From: an uncultured Oscillospiraceae bacterium
GTDB taxonomy: Bacteria > Bacillota > Clostridia > Oscillospirales > Oscillospiraceae
Assembly (NCBI GenBank): GCA_944387635.1
Contig: CALXFT010000001.1
Span: forward strand, 16,671 to 80,670
Direction of reading: 5' to 3'
DNA length: 64,000 nt
Shown: one piece after another, positions 15,971-24,622 of the stretch
How the letters are laid out: each line of letters begins with the position of its first letter
Position numbering within the stretch: position 1 is the stretch's first letter
Translations under genes and position numbers: made by a program
The notes under the pieces: generated by a model
What the model saw: only the letters and a program-made list of their open reading frames with translations
The model's database searches: none
What the model was told of the DNA's origin: nothing

Positions 15971-18142
15971 ATGCAGTATCGAATTGCCCTTGCCGGGAAT
16001 CCCAATTCCGGCAAGACGACTCTGTTCAACATGCTCACCGGTTCGAACCAGTATGTGGGCAACTGGCCTGGGGTCACGGTTGAGAAGAAGGAGGGCGTTC
16101 TGAAGGGACACCCGGATGTGATCATTCAGGATCTGCCGGGAATTTATTCCCTGTCGCCGTACTCTCCCGAGGAGCTGGTGTCCCGGCGGTATCTGGTCAA
16201 TGACCACCCGGACGCCGTCTTGAATATCGTAGACGGAACCAACATTGAGCGAAACCTGTATCTGACCACCCAGCTGATGGACCTGGGACATCCCATCGTG
16301 CTGGCGGTGAACATGATCGACCTGGTCCGCAAAAACGGCGACACCATCGATCTGGAGAAGCTGGGAAAGGCCCTGGGGTGCCAGTGCGTGGAACTCAGCG
16401 CCCTGAAGGGCGAAGGCTACCAGGAAGCCGCGGAAAAGGCGGTGGAGCTGGCCAAAAACCACACCCACGGAGAGCGGCCCCACGTGTTCAACGGCAGTGT
16501 GGAGCACGCTCTGGCCCATATTGAGGAGTCAATCGAAGGCAAGGTGGACGCGAATTATCTGCGCTGGTACGCCATTAAACTCTTCGAGCGGGATGAGCGG
16601 GTCCGGGAGGAAGTGAACCTGGACAGCGAGGTCATGGACCATCTGGAGAAGCACATCACCGACTGCGAGCGGGAAATGGACGACGACGCCGAGAGCATCA
16701 TTGCCGACCAGCGTTACACCTACATCGAGCAGGTGATCCGCAAGGCGGTGAAGAAGAAGGCAGCCAAGAACGCTTTGACCACCTCGGACAAGATCGACCG
16801 GATCGTCACCAACCGGATTCTGGCCATTCCGATTTTTGTGTGCGTCATGTTCCTGATGTACGCCATCGCCATGGGAAGCTTCCCATTCTCCATTGGCACC
16901 ATTGCCACGGACTGGGCCAACGACGTGCTGTTTGGCCAGTGGATTCCGGGGCTTTTTGACTGGATTCTGACCTCTCTGGGCGTCAGCGGCTGGCTGTACG
17001 GTCTGGTTATGGACGGCATTGTGGCCGGCGTCGGCGCGGTTCTTGGCTTTGTACCCCAGATCCTGGTGCTGAGCCTTCTGCTGTCCATTCTGGAAGACGT
17101 GGGCTACATGTCCCGGGTGGCCTTCATCATGGACCGAATCCTGCGGAAATTCGGCCTCAGCGGCAAATCCATCATTCCCATGGTGGTGGCCACGGGCTGC
17201 GGCGTTCCCGGCATTCTGGCCTCCCGGACCATCGAACAGGAGCGGGACCGGAAGATCACGGTCATGACCACCGGCTTCATTCCCTGCGGCGCGAAGATGC
17301 CCATTGTGGGACTGTTCGCCGGCGCGGTCTTCGGAAATTCCCCTCTGGTGGCGACCTCCGCCTTCTTCATCGGCGTTGCCGCGGTGGTGGTCTCCGGCGT
17401 GATTCTGAAGAAATTCAAATCCCTGGCGGGCAAGCCCGCCCCCTTTGTCATGGAGATGCCTGCCTACCATCTGCCCTCTTTGCGCAATGTGGCCCGGGCC
17501 ACCGGCCAGCGGGGCTGGGACTTCGTTCACCGGGCCACCACTGTGGTGCTTCTGAGCTCCATCGTTCTGTGGTTCCTGCAAAGCTACGGCATTGTGGACG
17601 GAGTCTTCCAGGCGGTGGAGGACAACAACATCTCCCTGCTGGCGGATATTGGAAAGGCCATTGCCTGGATCTTCTACCCCCTGGGCTGGATGGGCGATAT
17701 GGCCTGGAAGGCCACTGTCGCCACTTTTACCGGCCTGATCGCCAAGGAGCAAGTGGTTATGACCTTCGGCACTCTGTACCACTATGCCGGAGAGCTCAGT
17801 GAGTCCGGCAATGAGATCTGGGGCCTGATCGCCCAGGACTTTGGTCCGGTGCGGGCTTACAGCTTTATGATCTTCAACCTGCTCTGCGCGCCCTGCTTTG
17901 CCGCCATTGGCGCAATCAAGCGGGAAATGCACGATGGCAAGTGGACTGCCGCTACCATCGCCTATATGTGCCTGTTTGCCTATGCGGTATCCATGATCGT
18001 CTTCCAGCTGGCGGGCCTGTTCACCGGCGAGGCGACCTTCGGCATTTTCACCATTCTGGCCCTGGTCCTGTTGGCGGGCCTGATCTACCTGACGGTCCGC
18101 AAAAACAAGTACGCCGACACCCAGGTGAAGGTGGGTGTCTGA
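15971..18142 (+). CDS. feoB: ferrous iron transporter FeoB
   Basis: The 723-residue protein has an N-terminal G domain with G1 GNPNSGKTT (residues 9-17), the G3 region DLPGIYSLSPYSPEE and G4 NMID. A helical GDI-like linker follows, then a membrane domain with two Gate motifs and the typical CGVPGILASRTI and PCGAKMPIV cysteine-containing helices. It imports Fe2+ under anoxic conditions. ATG at 15971 follows GAGAGGA. Length and motifs are complete. Confidence 0.97.
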   Translation: MQYRIALAGNPNSGKTTLFNMLTGSNQYVGNWPGVTVEKKEGVLKGHPDVIIQDLPGIYSLSPYSPEELVSRRYLVNDHPDAVLNIVDGTNIERNLYLTTQLMDLGHPIVLAVNMIDLVRKNGDTIDLEKLGKALGCQCVELSALKGEGYQEAAEKAVELAKNHTHGERPHVFNGSVEHALAHIEESIEGKVDANYLRWYAIKLFERDERVREEVNLDSEVMDHLEKHITDCEREMDDDAESIIADQRYTYIEQVIRKAVKKKAAKNALTTSDKIDRIVTNRILAIPIFVCVMFLMYAIAMGSFPFSIGTIATDWANDVLFGQWIPGLFDWILTSLGVSGWLYGLVMDGIVAGVGAVLGFVPQILVLSLLLSILEDVGYMSRVAFIMDRILRKFGLSGKSIIPMVVATGCGVPGILASRTIEQERDRKITVMTTGFIPCGAKMPIVGLFAGAVFGNSPLVATSAFFIGVAAVVVSGVILKKFKSLAGKPAPFVMEMPAYHLPSLRNVARATGQRGWDFVHRATTVVLLSSIVLWFLQSYGIVDGVFQAVEDNNISLLADIGKAIAWIFYPLGWMGDMAWKATVATFTGLIAKEQVVMTFGTLYHYAGELSESGNEIWGLIAQDFGPVRAYSFMIFNLLCAPCFAAIGAIKREMHDGKWTAATIAYMCLFAYAVSMIVFQLAGLFTGEATFGIFTILALVLLAGLIYLTVRKNKYADTQVKVGV

Positions 18143-18167
18143 TCCCGGACGGAAAGGAGCGGCGCGA

Positions 18168-18350
18168 ATGACGATTGGCGATATGGTGGTTCTGGGAGTC
18201 CTGGGACTGATTGTGGGATCGATCATCGGACACATGGTCCGCGGCCGGAAGCAGGGAAAGCACTGCGGCTGCGGCGGCTGCGAGGGCTGCGGCATGGCGT
18301 CCTCCTGCACGGGGGGAAGCCATGAGAACGGCTGCCCCAATGAGAAGTAA
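18168..18350 (+). CDS. FeoB-associated cysteine-rich membrane protein
   Basis: The 60-residue protein has one transmembrane helix (about residues 6-24), a basic stop (RGRKQGK) and a cysteine-rich tail HCGCGGCEGCGMASSC. This is the FeoB-associated family found right after feoB in clostridia, functionally analogous to FeoC; the cysteines may bind iron or sense redox. AAGGAG precedes ATG at 18168, and the gene starts 25 bases after feoB. Confidence 0.9.
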   Translation: MTIGDMVVLGVLGLIVGSIIGHMVRGRKQGKHCGCGGCEGCGMASSCTGGSHENGCPNEK

Positions 18351-18361
18351 GTTTCCATACA

Positions 18362-18393
18362 AAACGCGCCCGGACGGCTGTCCGGGCGCGTTT
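18362..18393. terminator. bidirectional terminator after feo operon
   Basis: A 14-bp stem (18362-18375 with 18380-18393, loop GGCT) ends in TTTA on the plus strand and TTTTG on the minus strand. It separates the convergent feo and EamA transcription units. Confidence 0.88.
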
Positions 18394-18399
18394 ATGCAA

Positions 18400-19308
18400 T
18401 TACATGTCGTAGATACCCATGATCAGGATGCCCGCGAAGGTCACGGCAATGCACAGGTAATGCTTCCAGCTCAGCTTTTCCTTCAGGAACAGGCGGCTCC
18501 AAAGCACGGAGACCATGCAGTAGGAGGCGATGATGGGCGCGGCCAGGGCGGACTCCCCGCTGGCCAGGGCATAGATGTAGAAGACCTGACCAATGGTCTC
18601 GAAGATGGCGCCGATGTACTTCGGGGCTTCCATCCTGGGGACCAGATTCTGCTTCTTGTAGACGCAGGTGTACAGGAAGCACACAACGCCCGCGACCAGG
18701 AAGGTCAGCTCATAGGCCACATTGGCGGAGTCCTCATTCAAAGTTTCCAGGACCAGATCGTCGGCAAAGGTGCCTGCGGCGTCCAGAACACAGTAGGCCA
18801 GGGGCAGGGCCAGGGCCAGCCAGCTCTTGGCGTACTTGTAGTTGGAGGCCTCCTGGCGGGCGGCCCGGAGCGCCTCGTCCTCATTGGCTTCCACGAAGCC
18901 CAGGCCGATGACACCGGCGCAGGCCAGGGCAATGGCCAGGTACTGGGGCCAGGCCATGGGATCGGCGGTTCCGCTGAGGATGGCGATGATGGCGACCAGG
19001 GCGCCGCTGGCGTTGCAGATGGGAGACGAAATGCTCAGTTCAATGTAACGCAGGCCGACATATCCCAGGGTCATGGAGCCAATGTACAGCAGAGAAACGG
19101 GCAGGTAGGTCCAGATGACGTCCCAGCTGATGGCCACGCCGCCGACGAAGATCTCATACAGGGCGTGGACACCCATGACCGCGCCAACGGCCATGACCAT
19201 TTTGAACTGGCTGTACTTGTCGCTGGCGTCCCGGCAGCCGATCTTGGAGAAGAAGTCGGAACCGGACCAGCACAGAAGGGCGATGATTGAAAACCAAAAC
19301 CAAGTCAT
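18400..19308 (-). CDS. EamA/DMT-family transporter
   Basis: The 302-residue protein has about ten hydrophobic segments arranged as two EamA repeats, ending GESALAAPIIASYCMVSVLWSRLFLKEKLSWKHYLCIAVTFAGILIMGI, the classical DMT half. The substrate is unknown; members export amino acids or metabolites. ATG at 19308 is preferred because AGAGAG precedes it, but an in-frame ATG at 19326 is possible. It is the last gene of an AbrB - PLP lyase - transporter operon, suggesting export or uptake of a compound handled by the lyase. Confidence 0.85.
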   Translation of the reverse strand: MTWFWFSIIALLCWSGSDFFSKIGCRDASDKYSQFKMVMAVGAVMGVHALYEIFVGGVAISWDVIWTYLPVSLLYIGSMTLGYVGLRYIELSISSPICNASGALVAIIAILSGTADPMAWPQYLAIALACAGVIGLGFVEANEDEALRAARQEASNYKYAKSWLALALPLAYCVLDAAGTFADDLVLETLNEDSANVAYELTFLVAGVVCFLYTCVYKKQNLVPRMEAPKYIGAIFETIGQVFYIYALASGESALAAPIIASYCMVSVLWSRLFLKEKLSWKHYLCIAVTFAGILIMGIYDM

Positions 19309-19342
19309 AATAACACTCTCTTTCATTCCAAAAAATCAATGA

Positions 19343-20626
19343 TTACAGACGGACAAGTCCGGCATCCACCAGCATCTGCAGGCTCAGGAGGATGCCGATC
19401 TTCGCGTGGTTCCAGGTCAGGCCGCCCTGGAAGTACACTGCGTAGGGCGGACGAATGGGGCCGTCGGCAGACAGCTCAATGGAGCTGCCCTGGACGAAGG
19501 CGCCTGCGGCCATGATGACCTTGTCGGCATAGCCCGGCATGTCGGAGGGGTAGGGGGTGGCGAAGGAGTCCACGGGGGCGGCAGCCTGAATGCCCTTACA
19601 GAAGGCAACCATGGCAGCCTCGCTGCCCAGCTCCACTGCCTGAATGATGTCGTGGCGGTCCTCTGCGGCGTCGGGGACGCACCGGAAGCCAAGGGGCTCA
19701 TAGAGATTGGCGGCGAAGATGGCGCCCTTTTCCGCGCCGGCCACCACCGTGGGAGCCAGGAAAAAGCCCTGGAACAGAGAGGGCATGAGGCCCAGGTTGG
19801 CGCCTACCTCCTGACCCAGGCCGGGGGCGGAGAGCCGATAGGCGCAGCGCTCCACGCAGGCCCGGGTGCCGGCGATGTAGCCGCCGATGGGGGCAAGACC
19901 GCCGCCGGGATTCTTGATCAGGGATCCTACGGTCATGTCCGCGCCTACGTCCGAGGGTTCCATGGTCTCCACGAACTCGCCGTAGCAGTTGTCCACCATG
20001 ACCAGAACATCGGGCTTAATGGATTTGCAGAAGGCGATCAGTTCCCCGATCTGGGCCACGGAGAAGGTGGGACGGGTGGCGTAGCCCTTGGAACGCTGGA
20101 TGGTGATGAGCTTCGTCCTGCCGCCGATGGCGCCGCGGATGGCCTCATAGTCAAAGCTGCCGTCGGCCTTCAGATCCACCTGCCGGTAACTGACGCCGTA
20201 CTCAGCCAGGGAGCAGGGGCTGGGGCGGATGCCGATGACCTCCTGCAGGGTGTCGTAGGGGGCGCCCACAGGGGACAGCAGCTCGTCGCCGGGCAGCAGG
20301 TTGGCGCTGAGGGCCAGGGCCAGGGCGTGGGTGCCGCAGGTGATCTGGGGCCGGACCAGAGCGGCCTCGGTGTGGAATACGTCGGCATAGACCCGCTCCA
20401 GGGTGTCCCGGCCCAGGTCGTCGTAGCCGTAGCCTGTGGTGGCGGCGAAGCAGGCGGCGCTGACCCGGTTCTTCTGCATGGCCCGCAGGACCTTGGCCTG
20501 GTTGTACTCGGCGATCTGGTCTATGCGGGTGAAGCGGTCCTTCAGCCTTTCCAGTGCCTTTTCTCCGTGGCTGTAGACAGCAGGGGAGATCCCCATGGTT
20601 TGATACAGTTCCAGTAATTGTTCCAT
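19343..20626 (-). CDS. methionine gamma-lyase-like PLP enzyme (aluminium-resistance / YnbB family)
   Basis: The 427-residue fold-type I PLP enzyme has the cofactor Lys in GSLIKNPGGG, a cofactor Asp in MVDNCYGEF and the substrate region RPQITCGTHALALAL. It matches the family often called aluminium resistance protein or cystathionine beta-lyase family protein involved in aluminium resistance. The real reaction is unverified; a carbon-sulfur lyase on methionine or cystathionine is likely. It begins 3 bases after the AbrB gene stop and is followed by the EamA transporter after 34 bases. Confidence 0.87.
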   Translation of the reverse strand: MEQLLELYQTMGISPAVYSHGEKALERLKDRFTRIDQIAEYNQAKVLRAMQKNRVSAACFAATTGYGYDDLGRDTLERVYADVFHTEAALVRPQITCGTHALALALSANLLPGDELLSPVGAPYDTLQEVIGIRPSPCSLAEYGVSYRQVDLKADGSFDYEAIRGAIGGRTKLITIQRSKGYATRPTFSVAQIGELIAFCKSIKPDVLVMVDNCYGEFVETMEPSDVGADMTVGSLIKNPGGGLAPIGGYIAGTRACVERCAYRLSAPGLGQEVGANLGLMPSLFQGFFLAPTVVAGAEKGAIFAANLYEPLGFRCVPDAAEDRHDIIQAVELGSEAAMVAFCKGIQAAAPVDSFATPYPSDMPGYADKVIMAAGAFVQGSSIELSADGPIRPPYAVYFQGGLTWNHAKIGILLSLQMLVDAGLVRL

Positions 20627-20629
20627 TGA

Positions 20630-20878
20630 CTAATCCTCGTTGTTCTTGTTTTTGACATTGTTCAGAAGTTCGTCGGCCAGATTGTTCAGGACCTCCGGCC
20701 TGGAGACGATCAGGCCCGTCTCCAGCTCCCCCAGAATCAGCAGGGTGTCTCCCGGCCGGATGCCGAACAGCTCCCGGGCCTCCTTGGGGATCACGATCTG
20801 CCCCCGGTCACCGACCTTGGCGGTACCGAAGATCCGCTGTTTGTGGCCTTTTCCCAGTACGTGTTTGCCTCCGGGCAT
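20630..20878 (-). CDS. AbrB-family transcriptional regulator
   Basis: The 82-residue protein contains a SpoVT/AbrB swapped-hairpin DNA-binding domain: TAKVGDRGQIVIPKEARELFGIRPGDTLLILGE (residues about 18-52), then a short acidic/Asn-rich C-terminal helix. ATG at 20878 is chosen because AGGAGG lies six bases upstream; an in-frame ATG at 20914 would place that ribosome site inside the gene. It heads the operon with the PLP lyase and EamA transporter and may regulate it. Confidence 0.87.
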   Translation of the reverse strand: MPGGKHVLGKGHKQRIFGTAKVGDRGQIVIPKEARELFGIRPGDTLLILGELETGLIVSRPEVLNNLADELLNNVKNKNNED

Positions 20879-20922
20879 GCCATCCCTCCTAATCATATTT
20901 TTCACATTTTTCATACCGAGGG

Positions 20923-20963
20923 ATTATACACAATTCCACCCCGGCTGTCAAGGCCGGGGTGGA
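20923..20963 (-). promoter_or_regulatory. AbrB operon promoter embedded in a hairpin
   Basis: On the minus strand TTGACA (20951-20946), 17 bases, TATAAT (20928-20923): a consensus promoter. The -35 element lies in the loop of a GC-rich inverted repeat (CCACCCCGGC at 20937 / GCCGGGGTGG at 20954), which could be an operator or a terminator remnant. Confidence 0.75.
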
Positions 20964-20974
20964 AAAATGATGGA

Positions 20975-21499
20975 ATATTTTCGGATATGCTTATCGACAC
21001 AGCAAAGAGGTTCAGAAAGCGTTGGTATTACGCATGGTATTTCGACCACAGCCAGCCCCTTAGCTCTCCCTTTGAGGTAAGCGAAGCGCAGTCGCAGGAG
21101 TGAAGACAGATCCAGTGGGCAGTCAGAGCCGTGACCGAACTTGGAAAAATCATTGATTTTTGACTAAAAGGCTTGGGCAGTACGCTCCAGCAGACTGCTG
21201 AGATAGCGGTAAGTGCTCCCCGACCCCTTCCGGGGGACCTTCTTTCTTGTTTCGGCAAGAAAGAAGGCAAAGAAGCCGGCCGGGGAGGCGCTGAGTTGAT
21301 AGCTCCCGCTCTCAAAGCCGCCCTCCCCTGGACCCCTCCCGGCGCGCCCTTCGTTTCGTGCCGGTATTGCCTTAAGCGCCAAATCGGTGCGGTGACCGTG
21401 TGTAGCGTAAGCATCCTGGCAGGTATTCAGACGGAAGTCTGCATGGAGGGATCGGATACTGCGTTTTCTGCTGTGTAAAGCCGGTAAGCATATTTTCGG
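20975..21499. mobile_element. 505-bp non-coding insertion-like element flanked by 10-bp direct repeats
   Basis: ATATTTTCGG occurs at 20975-20984 and again at 21490-21499. Between them the ends are imperfect inverted repeats: GCTTA (20989) and ACACAGCA (20997-21004) on the left, and TGCTGTGT (21469-21476) and TAAGC (21485-21489) on the right. No open frame inside has a ribosome site or a recognisable family. A perfect 12-bp hairpin (21238-21249 with 21256-21267, loop TTTCGG) lies in the middle. The layout suggests a non-autonomous mobile element with target-site duplication, or a structured RNA moved as a unit; neither is proven. Confidence 0.55.
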
Positions 21500-21520
21500 T
21501 TAAACGGGCGCGAAAGCCAT

Positions 21521-22243
21521 TCAGTCCCGGTCTCTGCGCCGGCCGCCGAACATGGCGATCAGCCGCAGCAGTTGGGCAAGGGAGACGGCCGTGGCGGCCA
21601 CGTAGGTCAGAGCGGCGGCCTGCAGGGTCTTTTTGGCGCCCTTCTGTTCTTCCTCTGTCAGAAGCTGGCCTTCTTCAATGGCGGTCAGAGCCCGGCGGCT
21701 GGCGTTGAATTCCACAGGCAGGGTCACAAGCTGGAAGATCAGGGACAGTCCGAAGCAGGCAATGCCCAGATAGATCAGGGTGTCGCCCATATAGCTGAAG
21801 GCGGAGAACAGAAGGCCCAGCAGGATCAGGGGCATAGCGATCCGGGAGCCGAAATTGGTCACGGGAATGATGGCGGCCCGCAGTTTAATGGGGGCATAGT
21901 TCTGGGCGTACTGGACGGCGTGACCGGCCTCGTGGCATGCCACTCCAATGGCGGCGGTGGAGGTGCTGCTGTAGACGCTGTCAGACAGGCGGATTACGTT
22001 GGTCTTGGGATCGTAGTGGTCCGTCAGGTTACCGCCTACCCGCTCAATGCGAACGCCGCGGACGCCGCTGGCGGAGAGAACCCGCTGGGCGGCTTCCGCG
22101 CCGGAGATCTGCCGACGGGAGTACTGACGGGAGTATTTCTTGAAGGTGGAATTGACGTTCGAACTGGCCCATAGGGAAAGAATGACGCAAGGCAGGACCA
22201 GGATGATGTAGGTCCAGTCAATACCATAATAGTAGTAGGGCAT
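21521..22243 (-). CDS. YugP-type membrane zinc metallopeptidase
   Basis: The 240-residue membrane protein begins with one hydrophobic segment. It has HEAGH (in GVACHEAGHAVQYA), the HExxH zinc motif, in a cytosolic loop, then three further hydrophobic segments and a basic tail GGRRRDRD. The conserved SASGVRGVRIERVGGNLTDHYDPKTNVIRLS region matches the neutral zinc metallopeptidase (YugP, DUF-type) family. The physiological substrate is unknown. GGAGGAA precedes ATG at 22243. It lies 31 bases downstream of the TIGR04255 gene and is likely co-transcribed. Confidence 0.9.
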   Translation of the reverse strand: MPYYYYGIDWTYIILVLPCVILSLWASSNVNSTFKKYSRQYSRRQISGAEAAQRVLSASGVRGVRIERVGGNLTDHYDPKTNVIRLSDSVYSSTSTAAIGVACHEAGHAVQYAQNYAPIKLRAAIIPVTNFGSRIAMPLILLGLLFSAFSYMGDTLIYLGIACFGLSLIFQLVTLPVEFNASRRALTAIEEGQLLTEEEQKGAKKTLQAAALTYVAATAVSLAQLLRLIAMFGGRRRDRD

Positions 22244-22274
22244 AATGGTTCCTCCGATGTGATTTTTGCGGGGT

Positions 22275-23060
22275 TCAGTCCTGAATCGGCCCCATGGCCT
22301 GGTGCAGCCGGGGCGTGATGGCGCCCTGGAAGATGGACACGGCCTGACCGTGCAGGGTCTGCAAAGCGCCCACTGCCAAATTCAGCTGCAGGGGGCCGGG
22401 CATGTACAGGTCCTGGTCAAAGATGAACTTGACTTCCTTGTCCTCCACACCCCCGCGTTTGACCAGGCCCGGACCGGCATGGAGCTTGACTCTGCATCCG
22501 CCCCGGATGTTCAGCTCCGCGTCCACACTGCAGCGCAGGGAGGAGGACTCCGGAACGTCTTCTTCGGCCAGAGGCCCCAGGTAACAGGGGGAGATGAGCT
22601 CGGAGAAGGGAACGCCCTCCAGGTCCAGGGCGGACCGGGAGATGAAGTTCAGATACCGAAGTCCCACCCGTTCAAAGTACGCGGGCTTGTAGGTCTGGAT
22701 GAAAGCGGCCAGGGGTTTGTCCAGCCGGTCGGCGAAGGCTTCCCAGGAGTGATACCGGCTGCAGCTCAGGGAAATAAACTTTCCGGTCAGATTGACCCGC
22801 CAGACCCCGTCGGCCGAGGCGAACTGATAGTTGGTTACCGGACGCTGATTTTGCAGGGTTTGGTTTCCCGGAACGCCTGTAAGCTTGGGGGCGGGGATTT
22901 CCTGGCGGCGGTGGAACTGAGGAAAGTCGCTTCGGATAGCCTCCTGAAAGGCCACCGGGTCCTGAGCCTCAATGGCGAGGATCTCGGGAAAGCGGAGCTG
23001 ACAGATCACTTCCGCCAGCTGATGGGCGCTGTATTGGCAGCGTTTCTGGTTTGCAAACAT
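22275..23060 (-). CDS. TIGR04255-family protein
   Basis: The 261-residue protein shows the family features: an N-terminal EVICQLRFPEI segment and the central ISLSCSRYHSWEAFADRL...ERVGLRYLNFI. The family is widespread but has no assigned function. No membrane segment is present. ATG at 23060 is preferred over the ATG two codons earlier because GAGGA precedes it at a proper spacing. Its promoter at 23104-23132 also serves the downstream metallopeptidase. Confidence 0.8.
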   Translation of the reverse strand: MFANQKRCQYSAHQLAEVICQLRFPEILAIEAQDPVAFQEAIRSDFPQFHRRQEIPAPKLTGVPGNQTLQNQRPVTNYQFASADGVWRVNLTGKFISLSCSRYHSWEAFADRLDKPLAAFIQTYKPAYFERVGLRYLNFISRSALDLEGVPFSELISPCYLGPLAEEDVPESSSLRCSVDAELNIRGGCRVKLHAGPGLVKRGGVEDKEVKFIFDQDLYMPGPLQLNLAVGALQTLHGQAVSIFQGAITPRLHQAMGPIQD

Positions 23061-23103
23061 AGTCATTCCTCATTTTCTACAGCATTTCATTTTTTATGAA
23101 ATT

Positions 23104-23132
23104 ATTATAGCCTCTGGCCGCGGGAAAGGCAA
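23104..23132 (-). promoter_or_regulatory. promoter of TIGR04255 / metallopeptidase operon
   Basis: On the minus strand TTGCCT (23132-23127), 17 bases, TATAAT (23109-23104), followed by a short AT-rich leader. Confidence 0.65.
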
Positions 23133-23291
23133 GGGCGTCATGGGACCGGAGGAAGGGATTTTTGTAAACTTTTTGTCAACGTCAGCCCTTGCCGGGGCGG
23201 CGGGAATCCGGAATGTTCACAATTTGTTCATACTGCCAGGGGGCATTGCTGGTATACTAACCATGAATTCCGCATGCCGTGAGGTGAAGTT

Positions 23292-24500
23292 ATGAAAGAC
23301 CCCTATAAGCGCCGGTATTTTTATCTGATGCTGGCTATTTTCGGCGCGATCAGCATGAGCATTCTGGTATTTTTCCTGGTATACCGGTTCCGGGGCCTTG
23401 GAGACATTCTCGGCGTAATCGGCGGTGTGCTGGCGCCCTTTACATACGGCTGCGTGATCGCCTATTTGCTTCGGCCTGTGTGCAATTTCTATCAGAGCAC
23501 TCTGGAGCGGCTTCTGCCGCCGAACATGCGCCGGATCTCCGGCTCCGCGGCGGTGGGGCTGAGCCTTGTCACCGGCATCCTGATCGTGTACGCCCTGATT
23601 ATCATGATCGCGCCTCAGCTGTACAGCAGCATCCGCTCTCTGTGGAACAGCCTGCCGGAGAAGGTCAACCAGTTCCTTGCCTGGGCCAGGACGGTTTTCG
23701 GTGATGACGAGGAACTGCTGCACATGTTCAATACCGCGTACAATACCATATACCAGGAGCTGGACAAGTGGGCGGACACCACCCTGGAGCCCTACATTTC
23801 CAGCGTGGTGAGCATTGTCAGCGGCGTGGGCAGCGGTTTGTACAAGGCGCTTATGTTCCTGTATAACCTTCTGATCGGCCTGATCGTGGCCTGCTATCTC
23901 CTGGCAAGCCGGAAGCGGTTTGCCAGGCAGAGCGTGCTCATCGTCCGCAGCGTGCTCAAGCCCAAGTGGGCGGATCTGTTTTTGCGGGAGGTGGCCTTTA
24001 TAGACCGGATGTTCGGCGGATTCATAGACGGAAAGATTCTGGATTCTGCCATCATCGGCCTGCTGTGCTACATAGGATGTGTCATTTTCCGTTTCCCCAA
24101 CGCCCTGCTGGTATCCGCCATCGTGGGCATCACCAATGTGATCCCCTTCTTCGGGCCATTCATCGGCGCGGTGCCCTCGACCCTGCTGATTATGATCGAG
24201 GATCCCATCAAGGGGCTGTGGTTCATTCTGTTCGTTTTGGCCCTGCAGCAGCTGGATGGCAATGTGATCGGTCCGAAGATCCTGGGGGACCGGACCGGCC
24301 TTTCCAGCTTCTGGGTCCTGTTCTCCATCGTCCTGTTCGGCGGATTGTGGGGACTGCCGGGCATGGTGATCTGTGTGCCGCTGTTCGCGGTGATCTACGA
24401 CGTAATCAAGAAGTTGGTGCGCCGGGGCCTTGCCCGCAACGGGCAGATCCACCTGTGGGAGCAGTACAAGGCGGATTACCCGGACGAAGCCCGGCAGTAA
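23292..24500 (+). CDS. AI-2E family transporter (UPF0118)
   Basis: The 402-residue membrane protein has about seven or eight hydrophobic segments. It carries the conserved C-terminal half FIDGKILDSAIIGLLCYIGCVIFRFPNALLVSAIVGITNVIPFFGPFIGAVPS, then DGNVIGPKILGDRTGLSSFWVL, diagnostic of the AI-2E/PerM family. Members are reported as sodium/proton antiporters or AI-2 exporters, so the substrate is uncertain. GAGGTGAA lies just before ATG. It is monocistronic with a terminator downstream. Confidence 0.92.
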   Translation: MKDPYKRRYFYLMLAIFGAISMSILVFFLVYRFRGLGDILGVIGGVLAPFTYGCVIAYLLRPVCNFYQSTLERLLPPNMRRISGSAAVGLSLVTGILIVYALIIMIAPQLYSSIRSLWNSLPEKVNQFLAWARTVFGDDEELLHMFNTAYNTIYQELDKWADTTLEPYISSVVSIVSGVGSGLYKALMFLYNLLIGLIVACYLLASRKRFARQSVLIVRSVLKPKWADLFLREVAFIDRMFGGFIDGKILDSAIIGLLCYIGCVIFRFPNALLVSAIVGITNVIPFFGPFIGAVPSTLLIMIEDPIKGLWFILFVLALQQLDGNVIGPKILGDRTGLSSFWVLFSIVLFGGLWGLPGMVICVPLFAVIYDVIKKLVRRGLARNGQIHLWEQYKADYPDEARQ

Positions 24501-24523
24501 GGATTGAACCGAGAAAGAAAACC

Positions 24524-24552
24524 GCGGGCCTCCCCGGAGGCCCGCCCTTTTT
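24524..24552 (+). terminator. terminator after AI-2E transporter gene
   Basis: A 10-bp all-GC-rich stem (24524-24533 with 24536-24545) is followed by CCTTTTT. Confidence 0.85.
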
Positions 24553-24622
24553 GACAAGGCCCGGAAAAACCGGACCGGCATGGACGGGGCTGTTCGGCTG
24601 ACCGTCGGAAGAGGAGGAGACT

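Noticed and set aside
21028-21478. Short frames on both strands within the 505-bp element
   Set aside because: No ribosome sites, Arg/Pro/Ser-rich translations and an internal 12-bp hairpin; best treated as non-coding.
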